Shown here piece after piece: positions 38,419-48,354 of a DNA stretch of 64,000 nt. Below the pieces are notes generated by a model. That model searched no databases. It saw only the letters and a list, made by a program, of their open reading frames with translations, and had not been told where the DNA came from. Position 1 is the first letter of the stretch; the number at the start of each line of letters is the position of its first letter. This DNA is from CAWGAJ01 sp963820545 (GTDB lineage Bacteria; Planctomycetota; Planctomycetia; Pirellulales; Thermoguttaceae): NCBI GenBank assembly GCA_963820545.1, contig CAWGAJ010000001.1, positions 1,984,001-2,048,000 of the forward strand. The letters run 5' to 3'. Both the position numbers and the translations under genes were made by a program.

Positions 38419-39282
38419 CTATTTTTTTGGTCCACATCCGCCCGGCCCGCAGCCACCCGGCCCGCAACCCGTGCTGGCCTTCTGAAGCGCCGCGATTAGT
38501 TCATCCTTGACAGTCGCGCCTTTGTACTCCGCGATAACAGCACCGGGCGGAGCCAAAAAAGCCGTGACGGCCTGGGATTCCTTCGGATCGATCTTGAGAT
38601 CTGCGAGGAATGAGGTCTCGGCGGTGTCTGAAGGATCGAGCATTACAAGTTCTGTGTGTTTCGCATATCGCTCGTCCGCCTTGAATTCGCGGACACCGTT
38701 GAGGGCTTCGTCATTGTAAGTTGTCGCACTGTTCTGAGCGCACAACAGAACCAGCTTGCCTGCTTGCAACGCCTTCATGCAGCGCTCGGTGCAAGGGCTG
38801 CCAAAAGCGCTCAGCAGTTCCTCTTCTGTACACTTGGTGGGGAATCCGCCCATCACTGCACCATTGGGAGCGATCGCCAGGACCAAGGGCATCGGGGCGC
38901 GATCAAGACCAAACATTTCTACAATACTCTTTTCAGACGTGTCGGCAACACACACGCTTACCGACCGTGCCCGACCATTGGAATTCTTTATCGCTGTGTC
39001 GAGAACCTCATTCATGGCTATGGTCTGATCGTCTTTGCTCTTCCAGAAAAAGGCAAAGAGATATTGTTTGGCCTGGGCCGCTTCTTGTATTGCTGCGATT
39101 CCGGCCCCCGTGGCTTTTACCTCGGCGGTCTTATCGGATAGCAGAGTTTCCCCGGCCTTTAGCGGCGAATTGCTCGAGTGCGGACCCTGCGCCGCGCCTG
39201 AAAACACACCCTTGGCCAGACATATCGAAAGCCCTGCAATAACAATCAGAGCAACCGACCCGATGGCGGCAAAGTTTTTCAT
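38419..39282 (-). CDS. Exported Trx-like protein with Cys-rich tail (paralogue A)
   Basis: First gene of the arsR-linked minus-strand set. Signal peptide MKNFAAIGSVALIVIAGLSI; AAGGAG before the ATG at 39282. It shares with paralogue B the segments YLFAFFWKSKDDQT, FGLDRAPMPLVLAIAPNGAV, FGSPCTERCMKALQAGKLVLLC and TAFLAPPGAVI. The tail is GCGPGGCGPGGCGPKK (three GCGPGG-like units). The lack of a CxxC redox pair argues against a thiol oxidoreductase. A periplasmic metalloid-binding or chaperone role for the downstream ABC transporter is an inference from arsR and acr3 linkage. Confidence 0.72.
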   Translation of the reverse strand: MKNFAAIGSVALIVIAGLSICLAKGVFSGAAQGPHSSNSPLKAGETLLSDKTAEVKATGAGIAAIQEAAQAKQYLFAFFWKSKDDQTIAMNEVLDTAIKNSNGRARSVSVCVADTSEKSIVEMFGLDRAPMPLVLAIAPNGAVMGGFPTKCTEEELLSAFGSPCTERCMKALQAGKLVLLCAQNSATTYNDEALNGVREFKADERYAKHTELVMLDPSDTAETSFLADLKIDPKESQAVTAFLAPPGAVIAEYKGATVKDELIAALQKASTGCGPGGCGPGGCGPKK

Positions 39283-39633
39283 CTTGCCTCTCCTTTTAAT
39301 CCAGTTAATCCGTCAAGAGAGAAACGCACAGGGGGAAAAAGTAGCAAATATAACTTTTATCGTTCGCCAAGTAACGAAATATTAGCCGGTCTCGTTAAAT
39401 GCCGCCAGTAGGACTTTTGGCCACTAAATCGAAAAATTGGCTTCTATGCATTCAGGGCTGGCGATATCTTCTTCCTGGGAATATATTTTTGTAGACTGAA
39501 CATATGATTAAATAAGGGCTTGGGATTTTCTGATTTCTCCATTAAACTGCATGGTGAATTGATTGTTTCCGATATTTTGGCTTGAAAAATATCCTAAAAT
39601 ACGTATATTCACTAATTTATCCTATTTGTAGTA
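39283..39633. other. Intergenic region between the arsR-linked set and PP2C gene
   Basis: 350 bp of AT-rich sequence with divergent promoters expected. A short inverted repeat (TCGTT CGCCAAGT AACGA) at about 39359-39377 could be an operator. Nothing else was recognised. Confidence 0.4.
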
Positions 39634-40900
39634 ATGCCCCAGTCTTCCCCCTGGAAACATTGCTTAGAACACGCTGCTTTAAGCGACTTAGGCCTGCGCC
39701 GCGCAAATAACCAAGACAGTTACACCGTGTTTCTGGCCGGAAGCCAGGAGGATTTTTTGCGGCGGGGGCATCTTTTCCTGGTGGCCGACGGCATGGGCGC
39801 CCACGCCGCCGGCGAATTGGCCAGCAAAATCGCCACCGACGTCGTGCCCCTGACGTATCACAAGCTTTCCGACAAATCCGCGCCCGACGCCCTTTTGGCC
39901 GCCCTCCTGGAAGCCAACACTCAGATACTCGCCCGCGGTCAGGCCGGCCCCGAGTTCAAGGGCATGGGCACGACAACCACGGTGCTGGTGCTCTTGGCCC
40001 AAGGCGCACTGCTGGCCCACGTGGGCGACAGCCGGGCATATCGCGTGCGCGGGCAAAAGATCGAGCAGCTCACTTTCGATCATAGCCTGATTTGGGAACT
40101 GAAAGCCACTGGTAAGAAATTTGAAGAGCCTCTATCCAATCTAATTGGAAGAAACATCATTACCCGCTCGCTGGGCCCGAACGCCACGGTGAACGTCGAT
40201 CTCGAAGGCCCGTATCATTATGAGCCGGGCGATACATTTCTACTGTGCAGCGACGGCCTCTCCGGTCAGTTGCTGGACGCGGAGATCGGCGCCGTGCTGG
40301 TTTGCCTGCCCCTGGCCGAGGCCGGGCAAACCCTGATCGATTTGGCCAATCTCCGCGGCGGGCCGGATAATATTACCGTGGTTGCCGCCCGGATCTTAGC
40401 ACCGCAAATCGTCCCGGATGCCGGCGACCGGTCGGCCAACGTGCCAGGCAATGCCGCGCGGCGCATGGTTCATCCGCTGCGCTGGACAATCATTTTCATA
40501 ACCACGCTGGCCGCGCTGGGCTTAGCCGCCGTGGGAAATTGGCTTGGCGCATTGGTCTTCTTGTCATTGGCGCTGGGCGCCGGGGTAACGGCCTGGATGC
40601 GGCGTTACGGCGCGAAGCAAGCGGCCGCGTCGTTCGAAGGCCGGCATTTCGGGCGCGGTCCCTATGTGAGTTGCGATTGTTCGCCCAGCGAAGAGTTCAT
40701 CAACAAGCTGATCGAAATCATCAACCAACTGCGCGACGCCGCTTCGAGTGAAAACTGGAAGATCGACTGGAACGCTTTTAATCAGTTCATTTCCCGCGCC
40801 GAAACCGCGCAGCTCCGCCGACCACACGGCCTGCGCCCGGGAATACCTCCGCGCCATCAGTTTCATAATGGCCGAACTAAAAAAGCAACGACCGGCATAG
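39634..40900 (+). CDS. PP2C-family serine/threonine phosphatase with membrane segments, frameshifted at 3' end
   Basis: The PP2C catalytic domain spans residues 10-255: LRRANNQDS, FLVADGMGAHAAGE, AHVGDSRAYRV, LCSDGLSGQL and GGPDNITVV supply the metal-binding Asp residues. Two hydrophobic spans follow (about 285-330), then a helical tail. The open frame runs to 40992, ending inside a MITE. A GC lost at about 40817 (CTCCGCCGAC) explains this: restored, the tail becomes LRADHTACAREYLRAISFIMAELKK and stops at 40900, before the MITE. Likely counters Ser/Thr kinases elsewhere in the genome. Confidence 0.88.
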
Positions 40901-40924
40901 GCCTGAGGCCGGAGGTAAAGGAAC

Positions 40925-41105
40925 TAGTCCGCATTTCTCACAGTAGGGTGGGACAAGGTCGCGCAAGTTGTTGGTGGGTCCACGCAAACTGACAAATCTG
41001 TAATTTACAGCCTGTACGATGGCGAGCATTCAATCCGCGACCGAAGTCCCACCAAGAAAACAGTTTGCTTGACCCGCCCTACACGTTGGTGAGAAATGCG
41101 GACTA
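40925..41105 (-). mobile_element. 181-bp MITE-like element, copy 2 (inverted relative to copy 1)
   Basis: The terminal repeats TAGTCCGCATTTCTCAC and GTGAGAAATGCGGACTA are perfect complements (17 bp). Read on the minus strand it matches 14586-14766 throughout, with scattered substitutions and the same 181-bp length. TA at both ends fits a TA target duplication. It lies 24 bp after the restored PP2C stop. Confidence 0.84.
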
Positions 41106-41198
41106 GATAGTTTCTCTTGCGGAAAGTCACTGTAGGGTGGCTGCGCGCACCTCCGCGGCCTTTTTTCGGCGAGATATCTAATCCCCAATCCCTAATCG

Positions 41199-43351
41199 CT
41201 ATTTCGACGGGCTGTCGCGGTACGATTTCAACCAATCTTCAAGCTGTTTGGCCAGTGCTGTCTGCCCCTGCGATCGAGCAAGGTCTATAGCCTTCTGGGC
41301 CGCGGCCACGGCCTGGTCGGGTCGGTTTGTTTGGGCATAGGCCAAGGCCAAATTGGAATATGCTTTGACATAATCGGGTTTCAGGCGCAGGGCTTGCTCG
41401 TAATGTTCAATGGCCTCTGGCAGCCGGCCTGCATCGACCAGTGCGTTGCCCAAGTTGTTTTGGACCTGGGGCATGTTGGGATCTAGATCCAAGGCTTGCC
41501 GGAAATGTTCAATTGCCTCTTCCGGCCGACCTGCTTTACCCAGGATCGCGCCAGGCTGTTGTGGGCGTCGGTATAATCGGGTTTCAGGCGCAGGGCTTGC
41601 TCAAAATGTTTGATTGCCTCCCGCGGCCGCTCCGCTTCGTTCAGGAGGATGCCCAGGTTGTGATGGGCTTCGGGGTAATCGGGCCTCAGGCGCAGGGCTT
41701 GCTCGTAATGTTTGATCGCCTCCTGCGGTTGTCTTGCTTCTGTTAGGATGATCCCCAGGTTGAAATAGCCTTCGGCGTAATCGGGTTTCAGGGCGCAGGG
41801 TTTGCTCAAAATGTTTGATCGCCTCCTGCGGTCGCCCCGCTTTGTTCAGGAGGACGCCCAGGTTGATGCGGGCCTCGAGATAATCGGATTTCAGGCGCAG
41901 GGCCTGCTCAAAATGTTCGATTGCCTCCCGCGGCCGATCCGCATTGTTCAGCGCGATGCCCAGGCTGTTGTGGACTAGATAACTGTCGGGATTTTTTGCC
42001 AGCGTTGCCTGATACAGCGTTATGGCGTTACAATACAGCCCGCTTTGCCGCCCAGTCAGGAACATGAACGTGCCTGCCGCGACGATTGCCACGCCGATGG
42101 CCCCCCAGCGGGCCAAGCCTCTCGTCTGCCGACGCCACGTGTCCCAGCCCGCCGCCGCCAGAGTAATCACGCCCAGGATGGCGATGTACTGATAGTGGTC
42201 GGCCACCAGGGAGCACTGCATGTATTCTACGTCCGTGAAGCCCAGCACCGGCACCAAGGACACGCAGAAAAAAAACCAGGCAAAGAAAAACGGCCGGCCC
42301 CAGCTCGCTTTATACCGCCACAACACCGCCGTAGTCGCCAAGGCCGACAAGAGCGGCAGCCAGCACCATAAATTGTCGGTCTGAATGTGCCACTGCGGAT
42401 ACACGTAAGCCAGGCTCAGCGGCCAAAGCGCCTTGTAAAGATAAAACCATACCACGCCGCCGGCACCAGCAGGCGCTCGGTAAAACTAGCGCTGCGGAAC
42501 TCTTCTCCCGAGCCATGGGTCTGGAACCAGATATTCACCCCGGCCAAGACCACGGCAACCAGAAAAAACGGCGCGGTGCGTATTAGATCCCATCGCGAGA
42601 CCGAAGGGGACAGTCCCATTTTCGCTGAGGCGAAAATTGGGACAGTCCCCGTGCGCAGCCACCACACGATCCCCAGCAGCAACACTGGCAAGACCGCCGC
42701 CGATCCCTTGCTGAGCATTGCCAACAGGAACGCCAGCAGGCTCAGCCAGTAGCAACGGTCTATAAGTAGACCGGCAGGCGGAGCGTGCCCGCTACGTGGG
42801 GCGTCAGCGCTGCAATTCGCGGAGAAGGGCCTTAAATACCAGAGGATCGCCAGCAGCAGAAACAACATTGCCAGCAGGTTTTTCCGCTGCGCGATCCAGG
42901 CCACCGACTCCACGTTCACCGGATGCAGGGCAAAGATCAGGGCCGCCAAAAAAGCCCCGGGCAGGGACAACTTTCGCAAAATAAGCCAAATCAACAAGGC
43001 TGCGGCAATGTGCAAGATCAGGTTGGTGACGTGATAGCCGGTAGAGTTCATCGCCCAGAGGCGCCACTCAAGCCAGAGCGTGGTATTGGTCACGGGCCAG
43101 TAGTCAATGGCTTCGGTGGTGCACCAGATCCGGTACAGACCGTCGGCGGATTTGATAAGGCGGTTGTCTGTCAATAGCCTGTCGTCGTCCCAGATGAACC
43201 CGCCGCTTAAAGCAGGGAGATACGCAAGAAAGGCGGCCACGACAAGCAGCGCCACTCCTGCCCACGCACTAAGAGGCAGTGCCGAGAGAATAGAGTTTCC
43301 CGAGCGGGCCTGAAAAGCATGTTTCTGGAAAGATTTCTTATACTTAGGCAT
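41199..43351 (-). CDS. TMTC-like polytopic membrane protein with C-terminal TPRs, multiply frameshifted
   Basis: The N-terminal part is a glycosyltransferase-39/DUF1736-like membrane region: GGFIWDDDRLLTDN, RLWAMNSTGYHVTNLILH, ALHPVNVESVAWIAQRKNLLAM, LSKGSAAVLPV, then WFYLYKALWPLSLAYVYPQW. The C-terminal ~300 residues are TPRs (HNSLGIALNNADRPREAIEHFEQALRLK and similar). Breaks near 42440 and 41540 need added bases in GC runs; one near 41797 has an extra C in CGCCCTG. The frames 42416-43351, 41601-42455, 41483-41809 and 41199-41492 are one gene. Eukaryotic relatives are O-mannosyltransferases; activity here is unproven. Confidence 0.8.
42606..42650. repeat. 45-bp palindrome inside the TMTC-like coding frame
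   Basis: GGGGACAGTCCCA-TTTTCGC ... GCGAAAA-TTGGGACAGTCCCC, translated in frame as TGTVPIFASAKMGLSP within a loop between two membrane spans. A sister copy lies in the FtsX permease at 60031-60075. Confidence 0.85.
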
Positions 43352-43798
43352 GCACAGGCCGAAAAAAAGCCAAACGTTGTGTTATATCTTTCTGATTTTA
43401 CAATATTTTGGAACAGGTCGCACTTAGGGCCCATCCTAAAAGCTCTACCGTCGTCCTGAGCGCAGCGAAGGATCTCCATATTAACTATCAACTTACATCA
43501 AGCCTCCAGTCTCGGGTCTTAAGCCTCGTAATCCAAGCCTCAAGCCTAAATATTTCTAGGGGGGGGATTATTGACAAGGCCCAATTATATCGCGATAATC
43601 AAATTCGCTGTTAAGGTCGGGGGGTAATAGAACCTGTCCCAATAGGCCCATCTCTGGGCACCATGAAGTGGTCGGGGAGAGGGGCATAGCAAGGGCATTT
43701 AAGGATGGCTCAATACTCTTTTTTCGGGCAGGCCTTTGGTGTTGGCTTTGTTTTATTTTGGTGCAGGTTCTTTTTTAACTCCATGGGAGGTTTTAGCC
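43352..43798. other. Intergenic region with dispersed repeats
   Basis: 447 bp between divergent genes. It includes a 'GTCGTCCTGAGCGCAGCGAAGG' class element (about 43452-43475), TCAAGCC heptamers (43498-43550) and a G9 run at 43560. The promoter of the PEP-CTERM gene should lie after 43600; GGGAGG at 43784 is its ribosome binding site. Confidence 0.5.
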
Positions 43799-45796
43799 AT
43801 GTTGCACGAACGAAAAATCGGTCTAGTTTTCTATGTTTTTTCAATGGTAATTTTACTGTGCGGTCTTTCCACAAGTGCCCGAGGGTACACTTATGCCATT
43901 CAAAATCTGGGAATACTGGACGAAGATTATCCTTTAGGTTCTGACATGTGGGTAGGTGGTATAAATGCCAAAGGGGACGTTGTGGGTAGTTGTTGGCCAT
44001 CAGAAGGTAATGGTGGTCCCAAGGGTTTTATTTCCTCTGGTGGTCAGCAGATAGAACCTTTAAAAGCCATCGATGAATCATACGCGTATACACACGCATT
44101 GGGCATTAACGATAAAGGGCTTATCGTTGGCCGTTCCGGTATTGAGTCCGCACCCAATGCCGATTATGCCTGCTTATGGAGTGGAAATACAGTAACCAAT
44201 TTGGACCCGCTCGGCAGTGGATCTAGTGCGGCCTATTGGATTAACAACAGCGGGCAGATAATAGGCGATTTTCAATCATATACTCAGGCCTTTTTTTATG
44301 AAAATGGGACAATGACCGATTTAGGTGCGCTTGGGGGCTATATTAATAGTCATGTCCGTGCCCTAAATGCCAAAGGACAGGTAATCGGAAATCATGTAAA
44401 TACGTCTGATCAAAATCGCTCATTTTTTTATAGTAATGGTACCATAACCGAAATACCAACTCTAGGTGGCATCAGTACTTGGGCCAATGACATCAACAAT
44501 AAAGGGTGGATTGTTGGTTACTTCTCGACATATGAATATTCACATGCCTTTATTTATGCTAATGGATCAATTAGCGATTTGAACACACTTTTAAATATCC
44601 CTGTTTATTATAATAGTCAAGCAAAGGCCATTAATGACAGTGGGCAGATTACGGGTTTTTACACAACTGAATATAGTATAAGTCACGCCTTTCTTTACAC
44701 TAATGGAACAATAACAGACCTTGAGACGGAATTTGAGCCTTTTTGTTTAAATAATAGGGGGCAGGCATTAATCAATGAATTGAATAATCCATTTCTATAT
44801 AGTGGCGGGGTCACAAAAAACCTGAACGACTTGATCGATTCAACGTTAGGTTGGAATATATATGATCCTTGGTATGGTGCAACAGGCACCGAGAAATCTA
44901 GCTTTATTAATGACTCAGGACAAATTCTTGGGGTTGGTACTATGGAAATAGATGGCTGGCCCATACACCGTCCATTTATCATGACACCGTTTCCCTGGAA
45001 AGCTGAAGGCGGCGGGAGTTGGACTAATGTAGGTAATTGGAATGTAGACGAATTGCCTGGGAACGTAGGTGATTCGGTTTATTTCTCCAATTGGTTCGGT
45101 AATACGTCTGGTGGTAATATTATTCTTGATGGCGACCGCACGATTAGTGGTATAACATTTAATAATTTTAATAATAGTTTTACAATCAGCGCTGGTAAGT
45201 TAATAATGGATAATACCGATGGTTCTTCGGCAATGATCATCGATGTTGCTGGCACACATTATATCACGACGCCGGTGGAATTGCATACAAATCTGATCGT
45301 CAAGATACTTGATTATTGCGTGATCAATATCTCGGGCCAGATTAGCGAATCCGGCGGCGAAAAGTCGCTGACCAAGACCGGTGAAGGCAAGGCGATCCTG
45401 AGCGCCAGCAATAGTTATATCGGCGAAACACTGGTTGAAGAAGGCATATTAGAGTTGGCTTCCACTGGGCAGATTTCGCCGGATTCGCCAATCTACACGG
45501 AAACAGAAGGCACGTTCCAAGTAAACGGCGGCGTGCATACGGTGGGCACAATCAACGGCACGGGCACTACCATACTGCTCGATAATAGCGAAGTGACGGC
45601 AACTTGCATCGTGCAGGGGCACATCAGCATCGGCTCCGGAGCGAGATTGATTATCGCGCCCTCTGGCGGTTTCATGGCAGCCGACAATAACCTTTCGTCC
45701 GTGCCCGAACCGTCCGTCCTTGTGCTTTTGGGAATTGGTGCAATGATTCTAATTATAAGACGATTTGGAAAATCGTTCTACGGTACTGCTAGGTAA
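43799..45796 (+). CDS. PEP-CTERM exported protein with HAF repeats and beta-solenoid domain
   Basis: Signal peptide (KIGLVFYVFSMVILLCGLSTSARG), then about seven HAF repeats (INAKGDVVGSC, AFFYENGTMTDLGALGG, AFIYANGSISDLNTL). A beta-rich segment follows (WTNVGNWNVDELPGNVGDSVYF ... GGEKSLTKTGEGKAILSASNSYIGETLVEEGILELA), as in autotransporter-associated strand repeats. It ends with a PEP-CTERM sorting signal: SVPEPSVLVLLGIGAMILIIRRFGK. The last residues (RRFGKSFYGTAR) are encoded by a dispersed palindrome. GGGAGG supports ATG 43799. Probably sorted to the surface or EPS by exosortase; the ligand is unknown. Confidence 0.88.
   Translation: MLHERKIGLVFYVFSMVILLCGLSTSARGYTYAIQNLGILDEDYPLGSDMWVGGINAKGDVVGSCWPSEGNGGPKGFISSGGQQIEPLKAIDESYAYTHALGINDKGLIVGRSGIESAPNADYACLWSGNTVTNLDPLGSGSSAAYWINNSGQIIGDFQSYTQAFFYENGTMTDLGALGGYINSHVRALNAKGQVIGNHVNTSDQNRSFFYSNGTITEIPTLGGISTWANDINNKGWIVGYFSTYEYSHAFIYANGSISDLNTLLNIPVYYNSQAKAINDSGQITGFYTTEYSISHAFLYTNGTITDLETEFEPFCLNNRGQALINELNNPFLYSGGVTKNLNDLIDSTLGWNIYDPWYGATGTEKSSFINDSGQILGVGTMEIDGWPIHRPFIMTPFPWKAEGGGSWTNVGNWNVDELPGNVGDSVYFSNWFGNTSGGNIILDGDRTISGITFNNFNNSFTISAGKLIMDNTDGSSAMIIDVAGTHYITTPVELHTNLIVKILDYCVINISGQISESGGEKSLTKTGEGKAILSASNSYIGETLVEEGILELASTGQISPDSPIYTETEGTFQVNGGVHTVGTINGTGTTILLDNSEVTATCIVQGHISIGSGARLIIAPSGGFMAADNNLSSVPEPSVLVLLGIGAMILIIRRFGKSFYGTAR
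45756..45789. repeat. TAAGACGAT/ATCGT palindrome forming the 3' end of the PEP-CTERM gene
   Basis: TAAGACGATTTGGAAAATCGTTCTACGGTACTGC matches the tandem units at 47098-47168 nearly base for base. It encodes the last residues of the PEP-CTERM protein. Confidence 0.82.
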
Positions 45797-45847
45797 GGAG
45801 GGTGCACCGCAGACGGACCAAAGGAGGATCGTGGGACCCGGCGGAGA

Positions 45848-46909
45848 TTAGTTTCCTAGTTCAGAATCCCATTGTTTGAAGTATCGGTCGTTCCGGCAGC
45901 TAGTTCTCTTGAAGATTATTGGATCAATATCGAAACTCACAGCAGTGACTGTGCTGTCGCACATCACCATATTAAAGGTGGAAGGATGGGCGCTGCCAAA
46001 CGGATTCGGTCCTTGGATACTCTGTCCACGTCTATCCCGTAAAGGCTTATCCTGAGGATTCCTTGTCCAGCCGACAAGATCGTAATCATCCCCACCCATG
46101 ACAGGCGAGTCATCGGAGCCTTCATTAACACTACTGAAGTATGCATCGGGATTCATGTATTTTTCGCCCGCGAGATAGGTATGAGAAGTGCCGTCGACAA
46201 TATCTTTAACCGTGACGGCACTGTGCAGGTAGGAAATTCCATTCATTCTGTTTTGAATATCTATTGCCGTACCGTTGGAACTCCAATAAGGTCCAAATGC
46301 CGCATTCCAATCAAGGGGACCTTTGAACCACTGGATAAAAATTGAACCGCCGTTGCATTTATAGTCGGAATGATATAATACATCAACGAGTGGTTGGAAA
46401 GGTGTTAAATTTAAATTTACTATTCCAGTCAGTGATTGTTGATAAAGATCAATCGCGGGATTAAGCGGCGGGGGACGGCGTGTGGGGCAAGAAAAGACGG
46501 AAAGGGCTACCTGATTTGAATATTTCGATCCCCTCTGCGCTTGGATATTAAATTGTGTGTCACCCTTTGACATGTCATGGAGGCCTTTTAGTTCTATAAA
46601 GGAAAGGAGGCTGAAAAAGAATCCGCCGGGCTGCTTTTTACCATAACCGCGATCCGCATCGCCTACCCACCAGCATCCCCAGCCGCCGGTGGGAAAACAT
46701 TTTGCTACTTGTTCGTGCTCGTTTGCCGCTATTCCGATTTGCCTGAGATGGTTGGAGCATTCCAGATTTCGGGCGGCCTCGCGCGCGGCCTGGATGGCCG
46801 GCAACAAGAGCGCGATCAGAATGCCAATGATCGCAATGACCACCAATAGTTCCACTAGGGTAAAAGCAGCCAAATATCGGCGTTTTGCGGGATTATTATC
46901 AGACATCAT
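45848..46909 (-). CDS. DUF1559 pseudopilin-like protein
   Basis: Type IV pilin-like N-terminus: FTLVELLVVIAIIGILIALLLPAIQAAREAAR with a prepilin peptidase site before FTLVE. The DUF1559 body follows (CSNHLRQIGIAANEHEQ, FSCPTRRPPPLNP, DIVDGTSHTYLAGEKYMNP). The C-terminal H-x9-DG-like segment reads HPSTFNMVMCDSTVTAVSFDID. 353 residues. These proteins are hugely expanded in planctomycetes. A paralogue lies upstream at 47212-48247. Confidence 0.92.
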   Translation of the reverse strand: MMSDNNPAKRRYLAAFTLVELLVVIAIIGILIALLLPAIQAAREAARNLECSNHLRQIGIAANEHEQVAKCFPTGGWGCWWVGDADRGYGKKQPGGFFFSLLSFIELKGLHDMSKGDTQFNIQAQRGSKYSNQVALSVFSCPTRRPPPLNPAIDLYQQSLTGIVNLNLTPFQPLVDVLYHSDYKCNGGSIFIQWFKGPLDWNAAFGPYWSSNGTAIDIQNRMNGISYLHSAVTVKDIVDGTSHTYLAGEKYMNPDAYFSSVNEGSDDSPVMGGDDYDLVGWTRNPQDKPLRDRRGQSIQGPNPFGSAHPSTFNMVMCDSTVTAVSFDIDPIIFKRTSCRNDRYFKQWDSELGN

Positions 46910-47211
46910 AAAAAAACCCTTCCCTTCATTAGTGATAAGGTATAGATAGTGGATAGATCGGCATGCACTAAGGACTTTCTTATATTATAACAATTCCGGC
47001 ATAATGTAAAGGTATATGTGCGTTATGAAAGGGACAGGGGACAGGGATTAGGGGAGTGCACCTCTTTCCCAGGTGGGAGCCTGGGAATCGGACTGTGTAA
47101 GACGATTTTGAAAATGGTCCTGCGGTACTGATTGTAAGACGATTTTGAAAATCGTCCAACGGTACTGCTTCAGCAGTATCACCCGGCAGGGGCATAATTG
47201 CACCCTCCGGA
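46910..47211. other. Intergenic region with three dispersed palindromes
   Basis: 302 bp between the two DUF1559 genes. It holds a REP palindrome (47066-47087), two tandem TAAGACGAT/ATCGTCC units (47098-47130 and 47134-47168) and a GGGACAGGGGACAGGGATTAGGGG heptamer run (about 47032-47054). The upstream 70 bp of both DUF1559 genes (46917-46995 and 48248-48340) are nearly identical, so the promoter was duplicated too. Confidence 0.7.
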
Positions 47212-48247
47212 CTAAAGTCCAAATTTCCGGTCGTTCCGGCAGCTAGTTCTTTTTAATATTAATGGATCAATATCGAAACTCACAGCAGTGACTGAGCTGT
47301 CGCAAAACACCATATTAAAGGTGGAAGCGTGGGCGCTGCCAAAAGGGCTGGCATTACTGTTATCATAAACTCCACGTCTATCCCGCTTCGGTTGTAAAAA
47401 TGTCCACCCACATAGATCGTAATCGTCCGCGCCTAGGAAAGGCTGGTCCTCGGAGAAATCTGTGCCAGTAAAGTAGAAATCCGGATTCATGTATTTTTCG
47501 CCCGCGAGATAAGTATGGGCGGTGCCGTCGACAATATCTTTGATCGTGACGAGACTGTGCTGAAAGGAAATTCCATCGTTATTTTGTGCGCTGGCTTTAA
47601 AACCGGTGCCATTCTCGGCCGCTGCCCAATCGCCGGGGCCTTGATTCCAGTAGCAGTCCGAAGTTGCGCCGTGGGTCGTGCAGTAATTCGCCGAGCCGGC
47701 GTTGGCTTTATAGTCGGAATGATACAATACGTCTTGATTCGCAATGATCGGCGCGGAGTTTATTATGGAAAGTCCATCTGGAACATTTGCTATGGCGGGA
47801 TTAAGCGATGGTGCGCGCCGGGTGGGGCAGGTAAAGACGGGCAGGGGTATCTGATTCATATATTTTGCCCCCTGCTTCGCTCCCGCACTGTAATGCGTGT
47901 CGCCTTTTGACAGGTCGTGGACGCTTTTAAGTTCCATGAAGGGGAGGATATTGTAAAAGAATCCGCCGGGCTGCTTGCGCCCGTAACCGCGATCCGCATC
48001 GCCTACCCAACGATACCCCCAGCCGCCGGTGGGATAGTTTTTCGCCACTTGTTCGTGGTTGATTGCCGCAGTGCCAATTTGTCTGAGATGGTTGGAGCAT
48101 TCCAGATTTCGGGCCGCCTCGCGCGGCCTGGATGGCCGGCAACAAAAGGGCGATGAGAATGCCAATGATCGCAATGACTACCAGCAATTCCACCAGGGTA
48201 AAAGCGGCCAAATGCCGGCGTTTTGCACGATTATTATCAGACGTCAA
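47212..48247 (-). CDS. DUF1559 pseudopilin-like protein, second copy, frameshifted
   Basis: Same architecture as its neighbour. The pilin-like N-terminus (48247-48130) and DUF1559 body are in different frames. At 48118-48126 one CG is missing relative to the paralogue (GCCGCGCGAGG versus GCCGCGCGCGAGG). Restored, it reads IQAAREAARNLECSNHLRQIG. The body has DIVDGTAHTYLAGEKYMNPDFY and FNMVFCDSSVTAVSFDID. Calls at 47212-48174 lack the pilin signal. A tandem duplicate that has diverged in the middle. Confidence 0.9.
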
Positions 48248-48354
48248 AAACCCCTTCCCTTCATTAGTGATAAGGTATAGATAGTGGATAGATCGGCATG
48301 CAATAAGAACTTTGTTATATTATAACAATTCCGGTATAGCGTAAAGGTATGAGT

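Noticed and set aside
40901..40992. MITE-encoded C-terminal tail of the PP2C protein
   Set aside because: With the missing GC near 40817 restored, the protein stops at 40900, before the MITE, and gains a natural family-like tail.
48118..48126. DUF1559 second copy as a true pseudogene
   Set aside because: Only one CG is missing against the intact paralogue, the same error type as in essential genes; the rest of the frame is conserved.
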